Below are positions 46,093 through 56,935 of a DNA stretch of 64,000 bases, in pieces. This DNA is from Macrostomum hystrix (taxonomy: Eukaryota > Platyhelminthes > Macrostomidae), in assembly GCA_950097015.1 (NCBI GenBank), contig CATNEN010000038.1, positions 23,387,001 through 23,451,000 on the forward strand, given 5' to 3'. A program made the position numbers and the translations under genes. Position 1 is the stretch's first letter. Each line of letters begins with the position of its first letter. Under the pieces are notes generated by a model. It made no database searches. It had not been told where the DNA came from and was given only the letters and a program-made list of their open reading frames with translations.

Positions 46093-48278
46093 GAAGATCC
46101 GAACATCAAGCTAGATTCTATCCGAACATCAAGCTAGATTCTATCCTAACATCAAGCTAGATTCTATCCGAACATCAAGCTAGATTCTATCCGAACATCA
46201 AGCTAGATTCTATCCGAACATCAAGCTAGATTCTATCCGAACATCAAGCTAGATTCTATCCGAACATCAAGCTAGATTCTATCCGAACATCAAGCTAGAT
46301 TCTATCCGAACATCAAGCTAGATTCTATCCGAACATCAAGCTAGATTCTATCCGAACATCAAGCTAGATTCTATCCGAACATCAAGCTAGATTCTATCCG
46401 AACATCAAGCTAGATTCTATCCGAACATCAAGCTAGATTCTATCCGAACATCAAGCTAGATTCTATCCGAACATCAAGCTAGATTCTATCCGAACATCAA
46501 GCTAGATTCTATCCGAACATCAAGCTAGATTCTATCCGAACATCAAGCTAGATTCTATCCGAACATCAAGCTAGATTCTATCCGAACATCAAGCTAGATT
46601 CTATCCGAACATCAAGCTAGATTCTATCCGAACATCAAGCTAGATTCCGTCCGAACATCAAGCTAGATTCTATCCGAACATCAAGCTAGATTCTATCCGA
46701 ACATCAAGCTAGATTCTATCCGAACATCAAGCTAGATTCTATCCGAACATCAAGCTAGATTCTATCCGAACATCAAGCTAGATTCTATCCGAACATCAAG
46801 CTAGATTCTATCCGAACATCAAGCTAGATTCTATCCGAACATCAAGCTAGATTCTATCCGAACATCAAGCTAGATTCTATCCGAACATCAAGCTAGATTC
46901 TATCCGAACATCAAGCTAGATTCTATCCGAACATCAAGCTAGATTCTATCCGAACATCAAGCTAGATTCCGTCCGAACATCAAGCTAGATTCTATCCGAA
47001 CATCAAGCTAGATTCTATCCGAACATCAAGCTAGATTCTATCCGAACATCAAGCTAGATTCTATCCGAACATCAAGCTAGATTCTATCCGAACATCAAGC
47101 TAGATTCTATCCGAACATCAAGCTAGATTCTATCCGAACATCAAGCTAGATTCTATCCGAACATCAAGCTAGATTCTATCCGAACATCAAGCTAGATTCT
47201 ATCCGAACATCAAGCTAGATTCTATCCGAACATCAAGCTAGATTCTATCCGAACATCAAGCTAGATTCTATCCGAACATCAAGCTAGATTCTATCCGAAC
47301 ATCAAGCTAGATTCTATCCGAACATCAAGCTAGATTCTATCCGAACATCAAGCTAGATTCTATCCGAACATCAAGCTAGATTCTATCCGAACATCAAGCT
47401 AGATTCTATCCGAACATCAAGCTAGATTCCGTCCGAACATCAAGCTAGATTCTATCCGAACATCAAGCTAGATTCTATCCGAACATCAAGCTAGATTCTA
47501 TCCGAACATCAAGCTAGATTCTATTCGAACATCAAGCTAGATTCTATCCGAACATCAAGCTAGATTCTATCCGAACATCAAGCTAGATTCTATCCGAACA
47601 TCAAGCTAGATTCTAACCGAACATCAAGCTAGATTCTATCCGAACATCAAGCTAGATTCTATTCGAACATCAAGCTAGATTCTATCCGAACATCAAGCTA
47701 GATTCTATCCGAACATCAAGCTAGATTCTATCCGAACATCAAGCTAGATTCTATCCGAACATCAAGCTAGATTCTATCCGAACATCAAGCTAGATTCTAT
47801 CCGAACATCAAGCTAGATTCCGTCCGAACATCAAGCTAGATTCTATCCGAACATCAAGCTAGATTCTATCCGAACATCAAGCTAGATTCTATCCGAACAT
47901 CAAGCTAGATTCTATTCGAACATCAAGCTAGATTCTATTCGAACATCAAGCTAGATTCTATCCGAACATCAAGCTAGATTCTATCCGAACATCAAGCTAG
48001 ATTCTAACCGAACATCAAGCTAGATTCTATCCGAACATCAAGCTAGATTCTATTCGAACATCAAGCTAGATTCTATCCGAACATCAAGCTAGATTCTATC
48101 CGAACATCAAGCTAGATTCTATCCGAACATCAAGCTAGATTCTATCCGAACATCAAGCTAGATTCTATCCGAACATCAAGCTAGATTCCGTCCGAACATC
48201 AAGCTAGATTCCGTCCAAACATCAAGCTAGATTCTATCCGAACATCAAGCTAGATTCCGTCCGAACATCAAGCTAGAT
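46093..48278. repeat. Highly homogeneous 23-bp minisatellite array
   Basis: About 95 copies of a 23-bp unit (TCCGAACATCAAGCTAGATT core). Only a handful of variants occur: CCGTCC, CTATTC and CTAACC types. They recur in the same order, for example CCGTCC near 46647, 46968, 47428, 47819 and 48187, and two of these are exactly 17 units (391 bp) apart. The array ends about 100 bp before the LRR-Ig start codon. Confidence 0.97.
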
Positions 48279-48380
48279 CCCTTATTTAAACACCTTGTTA
48301 ATTTCAGGGCTCGAGTTCTAAATTCCTACCTTGAAGCGAACACTGTACAGAGCAGCCTTACGGAGGTCTGATCTCTGAAT

Positions 48381-49133
48381 ATGGCTGCAAAGACCTTGAA
48401 AACAAAAAGCATGCATTTCCGACTTGACCAATATCTGCCGGCAGTTCTATTGCTGACCATTGCCCTGTCAGCAACACACACTGCCTACGCTGCTTCAACC
48501 AATCATCCAGCTGCTTGCACAGTTGCTAGCTCAAACAGTCAGCTGCTAACTTGCCGAGGCCTGAGCCGCTCCGATTGGCTAAAACTATCTAGCCAATCGG
48601 ATCCGATCTGGACTGGCCTACTTGTGCGAGACTCGCCTTTGCTGCACGACTCCAACGGAGTCTTTAGTCTATGGTCGGATTTGTCTATGGGCTGGAGGCG
48701 AAGGCTGGAATCGTTGGCTATTTTAAACAGTGGCCTGCAAGTTTTGACATCTACGGAGAGTCAATGGGTTGAATTTCCGTTATTGTTGGCAATTGATTTG
48801 TCTGGAAATCGATTCGTGTCAATCCATAACGCCGGATTTAACAACCTGTCGGCGCCTCTTCTGCGCAGCCTGCAGTTGGCCGACAATCTATGGACGGAGC
48901 TGTCTGCGAACGATGGCGAATTGATCGGATCTCGATTCTACCGATTGAGACTGATTGATTTTTCCCAATCGTCTGTCCTGACTAAAGTGACATTCAGCTT
49001 CGGAGAGGCCCTACTGCCCAGACTGAAGGAACTGAGGGATCTGAGATTCAACAACTGCTCAAGACTGGCTGTCTGGGAGTGGGCGCCGGAATTGCGCGCT
49101 CTGCTCAGAACTGGCGGCACCATCAGTGTGAAG
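48381..49133 (+). CDS. LRR-Ig exon 1
   Basis: Signal peptide and LRR region, 251 codons. Donor AAG|GTGAGG at 49134. Confidence 0.87.
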
Positions 49134-52100
49134 GTGAGGAGATGAGCAGTCTTGGGGTGATCCGGTGAAATATAGAGAAAGGAAGGTTGGAGGAAAGGAG
49201 AAGAAATGTTGGAGGAAAGGGGAAGAAAGGTTAGAGGAAAGGGGAAGATATGTTAGACGAAAGGGTAAGAAAGGTTTGAGGAAAGGGTAAGAAAGGTTAG
49301 AGGAAAGGGGAAAAAAGGTTAGAGGAAAGGAGAAGAAAGGTTAGGGGAAGAAAGGTTGGAAGAAAGGGGAAGAAAGGTTCGAGGAAAGGGGAAGATATGT
49401 TAGACGAAAGGGTAAGAAAGGTTTGAGGAAAGGGTAAGAAAGGTTAGAGGAAAGGGGAAGAAAGGTTAGAGGAAAGGGGAAGAAAGGTTAGGGGAAGAAA
49501 GGTTGGAAGAAAGAGGAAGAAAGGTTAGAGGAAAGGGGAAGATATGTTAGACGAAAGGTAAGAAAGGTTTGAGGAAAGGGTAAGAAAGGTTAGAGGAAAG
49601 GGGAAGAAAGGTTAGAGGAAAGGGGAAGAAAGGTTGGAAGAAAGGGGAAGAAAGGTTAGAGGAAAGGGGAAGATATGTTAGACGAAAGGGTAAGAAAGGT
49701 TTGAGGAAAGGGTAAGAAAGGTTAGAGGAAAGGGGAAGAAAGGTTAGAGGAAAGGGGAAGAAAGGTTAGGCGAAGAAAGGTTGGAGGAAAGGGGAAGAAA
49801 GGTTGGAGGAAAGGAGAAGAAAGGTTGGAGGAAAGGAGAAGAAAGGTTGGAGGAAAGGAGAAGAAAGGTTGGAGGAAAGGAGAAGAAATGTTGGAGGAAA
49901 GGGGAAGAAAGGTTCGAGGAAAGGGGAAGATATGTTAGACGAAAGGGTAAGAAAGGTTTGAGGAAAGGGTAAGAAAGGTTAGAGGAAAGGGGAAGAAAGG
50001 TTAGAGGAAAGGGGAAGAAAGGTTAGGCGAAGAAAGGTTGGAGGAAAGGGGAAGAAAGGTTGGAGGAAAGGGGAAGAAAGGTTGGAGGAAAGGAGAAGAA
50101 AGGTTGGAGGAAAGGAGAAGAAAGGTTGGAGGAAAGGAGAAGAAAGGTTGAAGGAAAGGAGAAGAAAGGTTGGAGGAAAGGAGAAGAAAGGTTGGGGGAA
50201 AGGGGAAGAAATGTTGGAGGAAAGCTACGTGAAAAAAGTAGTAAAATTTCGAATGATGACGTATAGTCAAATTAGTGGTTGAGTACAAAAGATGTCTTAC
50301 AATTGGCAGAACACTTCGGCCTGGAACTGCAGCTGCGAAGCGGCCTGGTTGGCTAATTTAGCATCCAACTCACTCGCCGGAGCAGTTTGTGCTCAACCAA
50401 CCGAGCTTCGAGGCCGTTCGATTATTGGATTGAACTTTACCGCGACAGACTCGGCTGTTGCTGCTGCTGCTGGTTTCACTCCGCTGGGCTGCAGTGCGCC
50501 TAGGATTGCCAACTTCTCTGACAAGGCCGGCTATGCTGTTGGAGACACGGCGCGCCTGCTGTGTCGCGTTGTGGCCAACCCACCCGCCTGCGTCACCTGG
50601 ACTACTAATAGGGGCGACAATGCTACGATGAAGCCTAAGATGCTGCACCTGTGAGCTTCCGATTGGGGAGGACTTGCTGAAAATGAGGGTGACAGATGTA
50701 GGGTGGGAGTGACATGTAGGGTGAGTGACAGATGTAAGGTGAGAGTGAGGGAGTGGCAGAAGTAGGGTGAGAGTGAGGGAGTGACAGAAGTAGGGTGAGA
50801 GTGAGGGAGTGACAGAAGTAGGGTGAGAGTGAGGGAGTGACAGAAGTAGGGTGAGAGTGAGGGAGTGACGGAAGTAGGGTGAGAGTGAGTGAGTGACGGA
50901 AGTAGGGTGAGAGTGAGGGAGTGACAGAAGTAGGGTGAGAGTGAGGGAGTGACGGAAGTAGGGGGAGAGTGAGTGAGTGACAGATATAGGAGGGTGAGAG
51001 TGAGGGAGTGGCAGAAGTAGGGTGAGAGTGAGTGAGTGACGGAAGTAGGGTGAGAGTGAGGGAGTGGCAGAAGTAGGGTGAGAGTGAGTGAGTGACAGAT
51101 GTAGGAGGGTGAGAGTGAGGGAGTGGCAGAAGTAGGGTGAGAGTGAGTGAGTGACAGAAGTAGGAGGGTGAGAGTGAGTGAGTGACAGAAGTAGGAGGGT
51201 GAGAGTGAGTGAGTGGCAGAAGTAGGGTGAGAGTGAGTGAGTGACAGAAGTAGGCGGGTGAGAGTGAGGGAGTGGCAGAAGTAGGGTGAGAGTGAGGGAG
51301 TGGCAGAAGTAGGGTGAGAGTGAGTGAGTGACAGAAGTAGGCGGGTGAGAGTGAGGGAGTGACAAAAAGAAGGGTGAGAATTTCTTACTGTTAAAGTGTG
51401 AGTGAGTGTGTATCTGTGTACAATATCTCGTGCTCAGGCGTTAGCGAAATTAGCCGAATTGCCTCGTATCTATTTAGTCCCATCATAACTGGTTGCTGTA
51501 TCCCGCCTACTCCGAATGTCAGCTACCTATCGCCTTCCGACACCTACGCAAACACGTTCCACTCGGATCACCAGTGGCACTGGGACTCGAGCTACACCGA
51601 GGAGAAGTCTAGCGAAGGCCTCGGCAGCGGCAGAATTCTTGTCCTGCGAGACGGCTCGCTCTATATCGACTACGTGACCAGATCTGATGCCGGGCTGTAC
51701 TCGTGCCACGCTGACAACGGCATCGGGCCAGGACCCGTCGCCAGGGAGGTTGGTTTTGAAGACCTCTGTGTGGGAGGAGATTGTGCATGAAATGTGCTCA
51801 TTGAATGTTAATGGATGACTATGTACATTGAATGTTAATGGATAAATATTTACAATAAATCTTAATGGATGAATTGATACATTATGCATACGTCGAGAAT
51901 TGTGTTGTAATTTGATAGTCCATAAACTTACGTTAGATATATTGCACATTGATAAAGATGTGCATCAAATGTACACCGAGAAGTATGTACATGGAATGTA
52001 CATCGATAAGTATGTACATTGAACGTATATTGTAAGTACGTACATTGATTCTAAATTGATGAATTAATTGATGTACCTTAAATCAAGATAGATAAAGGCG

Positions 52101-54796
52101 TACGTTTAATGTTCATCGACAAATATTTCTAAAACTGAATCTACATTCGGAAATTTTGGAATGAAGCGTAAATTTTAAAATGCGTACGTTCAATCTACTG
52201 TTAAAAATCCTTCAAGTATGTACATCTAATGTACAGCGATAAATGCGTATATAGAATATATATGTAAATTGAATGTACATTGAAAAGCTACATGCGTTAA
52301 TAACCACGCACCAGAATGTATATCGAATGCTCATAAGCCAATTTTTCAACTCCAGCTCAACTTCGCACTGAAATACGAAGTGCTGCGCGAGGTCAAGAAG
52401 TACGGCATCATCGTCGGGGCCGCCAGCGCCGCCACCCTGCTGGGCATCGGCTTCTTCATCGGCCTGATCCGACTCATTCTTCGCAAATGCTCCGAGGAGG
52501 AGAGAAAAAAGCAGAAATCAATCAAAGAGATGCTGGAACACCTGGAGTCTTATCGCGGCGCCAAGATGGAGCAGTTCAAGGAGTGCAAGGATTGGCTGAG
52601 AGCCTACGGCACCAATCAGATGGGGAATTACAATGCCAGGGTTGGCAAAGTTAAAGAGTCCTGCATTAACAACATGCTGCACATGCAGGAGACTTACAAC
52701 AGGCGCATTGTCAAGATCCGTGACCACTGCGACTGCCAGATGGAGAGGCTGCGTGAGAGCTACAACAGCCAGATGGGCCGCATCAAGGACTACAAGTCTA
52801 GCCAGGTGGGGACAGCTGCTGGTTTTCTATGGGATTTTTTTGTTCATTTATCTGCTTTTAGCACTTTGGAATCGGGAGTTCAGGATCTCTTAAATCTGAG
52901 ATCTTTGTGATCAAACATATGGGATTTCTGTGATTGGGAATCTGAGACCTTTTGGGATCAAGAATGTGGGATTTCTGTGATTGGGAATCTGAGACCTTTT
53001 GGGATCAAGAATGTGGGATTTCTGTGATTGGGAATCTGAGACCTTTTGGGATCACGAATGTGGGATTTCTGGGATTGGGAATCTGAGAACTTTGGGATCA
53101 AGAATGTGGGATTTCTGTGATTGGGAATCTGAGACCTTTTGGGATCACGAATGTGGGATTTCTGGGATTGGGAATTCGGGATCTTTAGGATCGCGAATGT
53201 GGGATTTCTAGGATTGGGAATTTGGGATCACGAATGTAGGATTTCTGGGATTGGGAATCTGAGACCTTTTGTGATCGCGAATGTGGGATTTTTGTATTGG
53301 TAATCTGAGACCATTTGGGATCAACAATGTGGGATCATACCTTTTGAATCATAACTCCCAGCTAACATTCCTCCGCTGATTCCTCCATTGACTCCATGAA
53401 GAAAGAAGATCTGTTGCCAATGCCAAGGCTAACTCCAAGACCTTGCTTATGACAAAACTCCAACCCTGTTTAGTTAGCTGCCATTCTGCATGTTTAGGCT
53501 CATTTCAGTTGACAATAATTATACGTTTCCCAGCTAATTAGCTTATTTTGCTAGTTCTTATGACTTTTTATTCGACACCTGCGTGCATTTATATGCTAAT
53601 TAGCACCTGTGCGTTTGGGGTGGGCTGCTTGGCAGAGCGGTTAACGCAGTTGCCGCTCGCACCAAGATCCCTGAGCTCGATTCCCAGGCGTGGCCGCATT
53701 CATTGATTATCATTGAGGATTTCAAATAGAGACTGTAGACATTCTGTCTGATTTAGATTTTATATCTGTCAGTTTAGCATTTTGAAACCAGTCTGTTTAG
53801 CATTTTAGAAACTGTCAGTTTGGGGATTTAAGAAACTGTCAGTTTGGGGATTTAAGAAACTGTCAGTTTGGGGATTTAAGAAACTGTCAGTTTGGGGATT
53901 TAAGAAACTGTCAGATTGGGATTTTAGAAACTGTCAGTTTGGTATTTTAGATACTGTCATGTTTTTAGATTTTAGAAGAAACAGTCATATTGGGATTTTA
54001 GAAACTGTTAGTTTGGGATTTTAGAAACTGTCATATTGGGATTTTAGAAACTGTTAGTTTGGGATTTTAGAAACTGTCATATTGGGATTTTAGAAACTGT
54101 CAGTTTAGAATGCAGCAGTTTGACACCAGTCTAACACACCGCTGCGTTCCTCAGGTGGAGCGGGTCCGCGACCAGTACAACCAGCAGCTGTTGCGCATCA
54201 AAGAGTACGCTGCTAATCAGCTTGAGCGATTGCGCAGACAATACCAGGCTCAGCAGGCCTACCTCATGAAGGTTCTGGAGTCTGTGTCCATAGACAATTG
54301 CGTATCAGCCGAAGTCGAAGCTATGGACGAGCCCAACCTCACCGAGTTAGGCTTGAACATCTCGCCTGACCTCAGCGACTCCGAGGAGGCGGCTGACGAT
54401 GTGGCCGGAGCTGCTGGTGTTTCGACAGCTTCAACTAGCCGGAGTCGCCCATATCGTCGAAGTCATTTGAATGTCGCCGATATTGCCGCAGCCGCTGCAG
54501 CCGCCTTCGATGAAGAAGTCGAAGACGAACCTCTGGAGGACTTCATGACTGCCAGCATCGGCTCGATGTCCGCTGATCGACTAGACCGAATTGGCGACGG
54601 CTGCACCAGCGATGACGACAGTCGACACTCCGTTGACGATGATGGAAGGGCTGCCAGACGTCAGCAACTGGTTCGCGTTGAAGTCCTGACCGCGCCTGAG
54701 CCGATGCGAGCTGTCAGCGGCGTCTCGCTGCCTGAAATGGCTGATCAGACGGAGCTGGGCGTGTCAACGGACTGGGGCCGGCCGGCCGTTTCTTAG
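48381..54796 (+). CDS. LRR-Ig single-pass receptor with hendecad coiled-coil tail (5 exons)
   Basis: Exons 48381-49133, 50310-50650, 51523-51748, 52356-52805 and 54155-54796 give 803 residues with consistent phases (0, 2, 0, 0). Residues 1-37 are a signal peptide (AVLLLTIALSATHTAYA). Residues about 46-250 are divergent leucine-rich repeats. An LRR C-terminal cap follows at exon 2 (NTSAWNCSCEAAWLANL). One Ig domain spans exons 2-3 (ARLLCRV to SDAGLYSC). A membrane helix is at about 457-481. The cytoplasmic tail has nine clean 11-residue repeats (532-630) and an acidic, Ser/Ala-rich, probably disordered end. LRR-Ig proteins are usually cell-surface adhesion or receptor-modulating molecules; I cannot assign an orthologue. 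No kinase or TIR domain is present. Confidence 0.85.
49170..50223. repeat. 22-bp purine-rich minisatellite filling LRR-Ig intron 1
   Basis: About 48 copies of GAAAGGTTAGAGGAAAGGGG (plus AA). A block with GATATGTTAGACGAAAGGGT recurs about every 170 bp, showing higher-order repeats. Confidence 0.95.
50310..50650 (+). CDS. LRR-Ig exon 2
   Basis: LRR C-terminal cap and first half of the Ig domain. Acceptor CTTACAATTGGCAG|AAC; donor CCT|GTGAGC at 50651 (phase 2), which fits the next exon. Confidence 0.8.
50690..51375. repeat. 28-bp purine-rich minisatellite filling LRR-Ig intron 2
   Basis: About 24 copies of a unit with core GTAGGGTGAGAGTGAGGGAG, with a GGAGGGTGAG variant. Confidence 0.95.
51523..51748 (+). 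CDS. LRR-Ig exon 3
   Basis: Second half of the Ig domain. Acceptor CGAATGTCAG|CTA; donor GAG|GTTGGT at 51749, a weak donor. Confidence 0.75.
51790..52310. repeat. Degenerate TGTACATTGAATGTACATCG repeats in LRR-Ig intron 3
   Basis: Diverged units of about 25-35 bp around the palindromic core TGTACA/ATGTACAT. Confidence 0.75.
52356..52805 (+). CDS. LRR-Ig exon 4
   Basis: Transmembrane helix and most hendecads. Acceptor TTTTTCAACTCCAG|CTC; donor CCAG|GTGGGG at 52806. Confidence 0.87.
52905..53330. repeat. 47-bp tandem repeat in LRR-Ig intron 4
   Basis: About nine copies of a 47-bp unit (TGTGATTGGGAATCTGAGAC core). Confidence 0.9.
53626..53710 (+). mobile_element. tRNA-like SINE head, copy D
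   Basis: A box TGGCAGAGCGG at 53630-53640, B box GAGCTCGATTCCC at 53673-53685, then GGCCGCATTCATT. It matches the head of copies A-C but stops there. It lies in LRR-Ig intron 4. Confidence 0.68.
53745..54105. repeat. 23-bp minisatellite in LRR-Ig intron 4
   Basis: About 15 copies of GGGATTTTAGAAACTGTCAG (plus TTT), with GGGGATTTAAG variants. Confidence 0.92.
54155..54796 (+). CDS. LRR-Ig exon 5
   Basis: Last hendecads and disordered C-terminus, 213 codons plus stop. Acceptor GCGTTCCTCAG|GTG. Confidence 0.87.
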   Translation: MERVRDQYNQQLLRIKEYAANQLERLRRQYQAQQAYLMKVLESVSIDNCVSAEVEAMDEPNLTELGLNISPDLSDSEEAADDVAGAAGVSTASTSRSRPYRRSHLNVADIAAAAAAAFDEEVEDEPLEDFMTASIGSMSADRLDRIGDGCTSDDDSRHSVDDDGRAARRQQLVRVEVLTAPEPMRAVSGVSLPEMADQTELGVSTDWGRPAVS

Positions 54797-55983
54797 AAAC
54801 ACACATTCATATTCTAACAAACATGTACCTTAGAAACGCGTATTTTTCTTAGAAACAAAGTCTATGTTTCCTGTCTGAAAAGTTTTTGTCATTTAGTCAT
54901 ATTTTCCACTAATCAGTTCTCAACTGTATGAAAAACCTAGATTAATCCCATCGTAACAGTCTAGCCTGTGATGTGCTACTCACCTGTAATTACTACGGTA
55001 AAAGGGTATTTAATTTCCAACTGCGCACCATCCTAATAAGATGTCTAGCGATTTCAGTCCGTCTTATGTCAGTGTGCCAGTTCTTTCACTGTTGTGTTTT
55101 TCCTCCTATTAATTCAGCTGAACTTCGCCAATTTCTAACTAATAATTTTCCACTTTTTTACTTGTCATTCTAAGTCATGCTACTGAGTTTTTTTTCAAGT
55201 AGTATGTGTTGATTGCGATTTAAGTTATTTATTATCGTCAATAACAGTCGAATTGTGAGCTGTGCAATTTATAAATTTTGAGTTAAACCATGTTTGCAGT
55301 TTTTTATTGAAAATAATTTACAACAGATATTGATTTTCATTTTTAGTTTGAAAAAAAACTAATCAATGGCAATTGTGATAACTGTGACTTTGCTTGTACT
55401 GAACTATTAGTTTATCGTTTAATTGTACTTTTAGCTCGCAAGCCCTGTGCAATGACAAATCTTGATTGTCTGTCAGCATATCATCTTATACCTTAGCAGG
55501 CCTTGTCTGTTGACTTCGTTATTTTAAATTGATTCATTTTCGCTGCAAATTATCGCTTCGCTATTTTTGTGTTTTTGTCCACTTTTAATTTTACTAAATT
55601 AATAACTACAGCAATTCTCCACACAAATGCAAACACAAGCGAAAAGCTAAAATATGTTTTTAATCTGCTTCTGAAATTTATCAACTCGAATTGTCATGCT
55701 AATACTCATTCTACTCGCAGCTACTAATAGTAGGTTAGTAACGCAAGTTGTTAATATTTTTTTGTGCAAGAATGTTAGGTTCCGATCCTTACTCGTATTT
55801 AATTATGAAGATTAAAATAGTACCCATCACACTAGTCTTTGTCAGTTCAATTAGTAACCTCGTCACACTCTTTATTTCTTGTATAATTCCGTAGTCTTTA
55901 GTCTGTCAGTCTTTGTACTGTCTCCCGTGGCACAAACTGTCTACACTCGTTTGCACATATTATTGTCCTTCTAATTGGAACTG
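54797..55983 (+). other. Probable 3' UTR of the LRR-Ig gene
   Basis: AT-rich, no frame of interest, ends at a polyadenylation signal. Confidence 0.5.
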
Positions 55984-55989
55984 AATAAA
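55984..55989 (+). terminator. Polyadenylation signal, LRR-Ig gene
   Basis: AATAAA about 1.19 kb after the stop. Confidence 0.5.
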
Positions 55990-56079
55990 AATTCCCATTT
56001 GCCCGTTTATTCGCTTCGACCTTATACTGCAGCTTTATGACTTGCGTTTTTTATTTTGCATTTATTCACTACCTTTCCC

Positions 56080-56510
56080 AATGACCCCTAACTGACACCC
56101 AATCCCAATGACCCCTGACAGACACCCAATCCCAATGACCCCAAACTGACACCAAATCCCAATGACCCCTGACTGACACCCAATCCCAATGACCCCTGAC
56201 TGACACCCAATCCCAATGACCCCTGACTGACACCCAATCCCAATGACCCCAAACTGACACCCAATCCCAATGACCCTTGACTGACGCCAAATCCCAATCA
56301 CCCCTGACTGACACCAAATCCCAATGACCCCTGACTGACACCCAATCCCAATGACCCTTGACTGACACCCAATCCCAATGACCCTTGACTGACACCCAAT
56401 CCCAATGACCCGTCACCCCTGACTGACACCCAATCCCAATGACCCGTCACCCCTGACTGACACCAAATCCCAACGACCCCTGACAGACAACCAATCCTAA
56501 TGACCCCATC
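56080..56510. repeat. 27-bp minisatellite array
   Basis: About 16 copies of a 27-bp unit (TGACTGACACCCAATCCCAA core). Confidence 0.94.
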
Positions 56511-56935
56511 AGGTGTTCGGAGTCAGAATCCATGTATAGTCAGCTAGTTCAGTCAGTGCTGATTCTGGTCGCAAATCAAAGCTGCACGCAGTCAGCAACA
56601 CACAGCCAAGTGGCTTATCAGATGTTACACCTGCTTGTTGTTCAGAATAGCTGCTGCATAGCATATCCTGTAAACGGATGCGCGTTAAACAGTAAACATT
56701 CTTAGATCTGCATTTTTTATCTTTAATATTTAATGGCACTGCTGGCTTCCGGTCACCTGTAAGCTAGCAAAATATTTAGCAGCATAGATGAGATACTGCC
56801 ACACCAAACCCGCTTTGCAGGCGAAGGCTTTGAATATAGCTGAAAACTCAACCGAGCCTTTAACTAAAGACATTTCCTGTGAGCAGAACTGCTGCCGAGA
56901 TTCACAAAGGCTAAGAACTCGTTGCCACAGAGCTC
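56511..56935. other. Single-copy spacer
   Basis: No gene seen. GTTGCCACAG ends 5 nt before the ATG at 56936. Confidence 0.4.

Noticed and set aside
46093-48278. CRISPR-like regular 23-bp repeats
   Set aside because: No spacers between repeats, and the context is a spliced animal genome.
53626-53710. A functional tRNA gene (A and B boxes present)
   Set aside because: The same head occurs at the start of SINE copies A-C and no proper acceptor-stem pairing was seen; treated as a SINE head.
48381-54796. Naming the LRR-Ig gene as an orthologue of a known receptor (for example kekkon or LRIG type)
   Set aside because: Domain order is similar but the hendecad cytoplasmic tail is not something I can match to those families.
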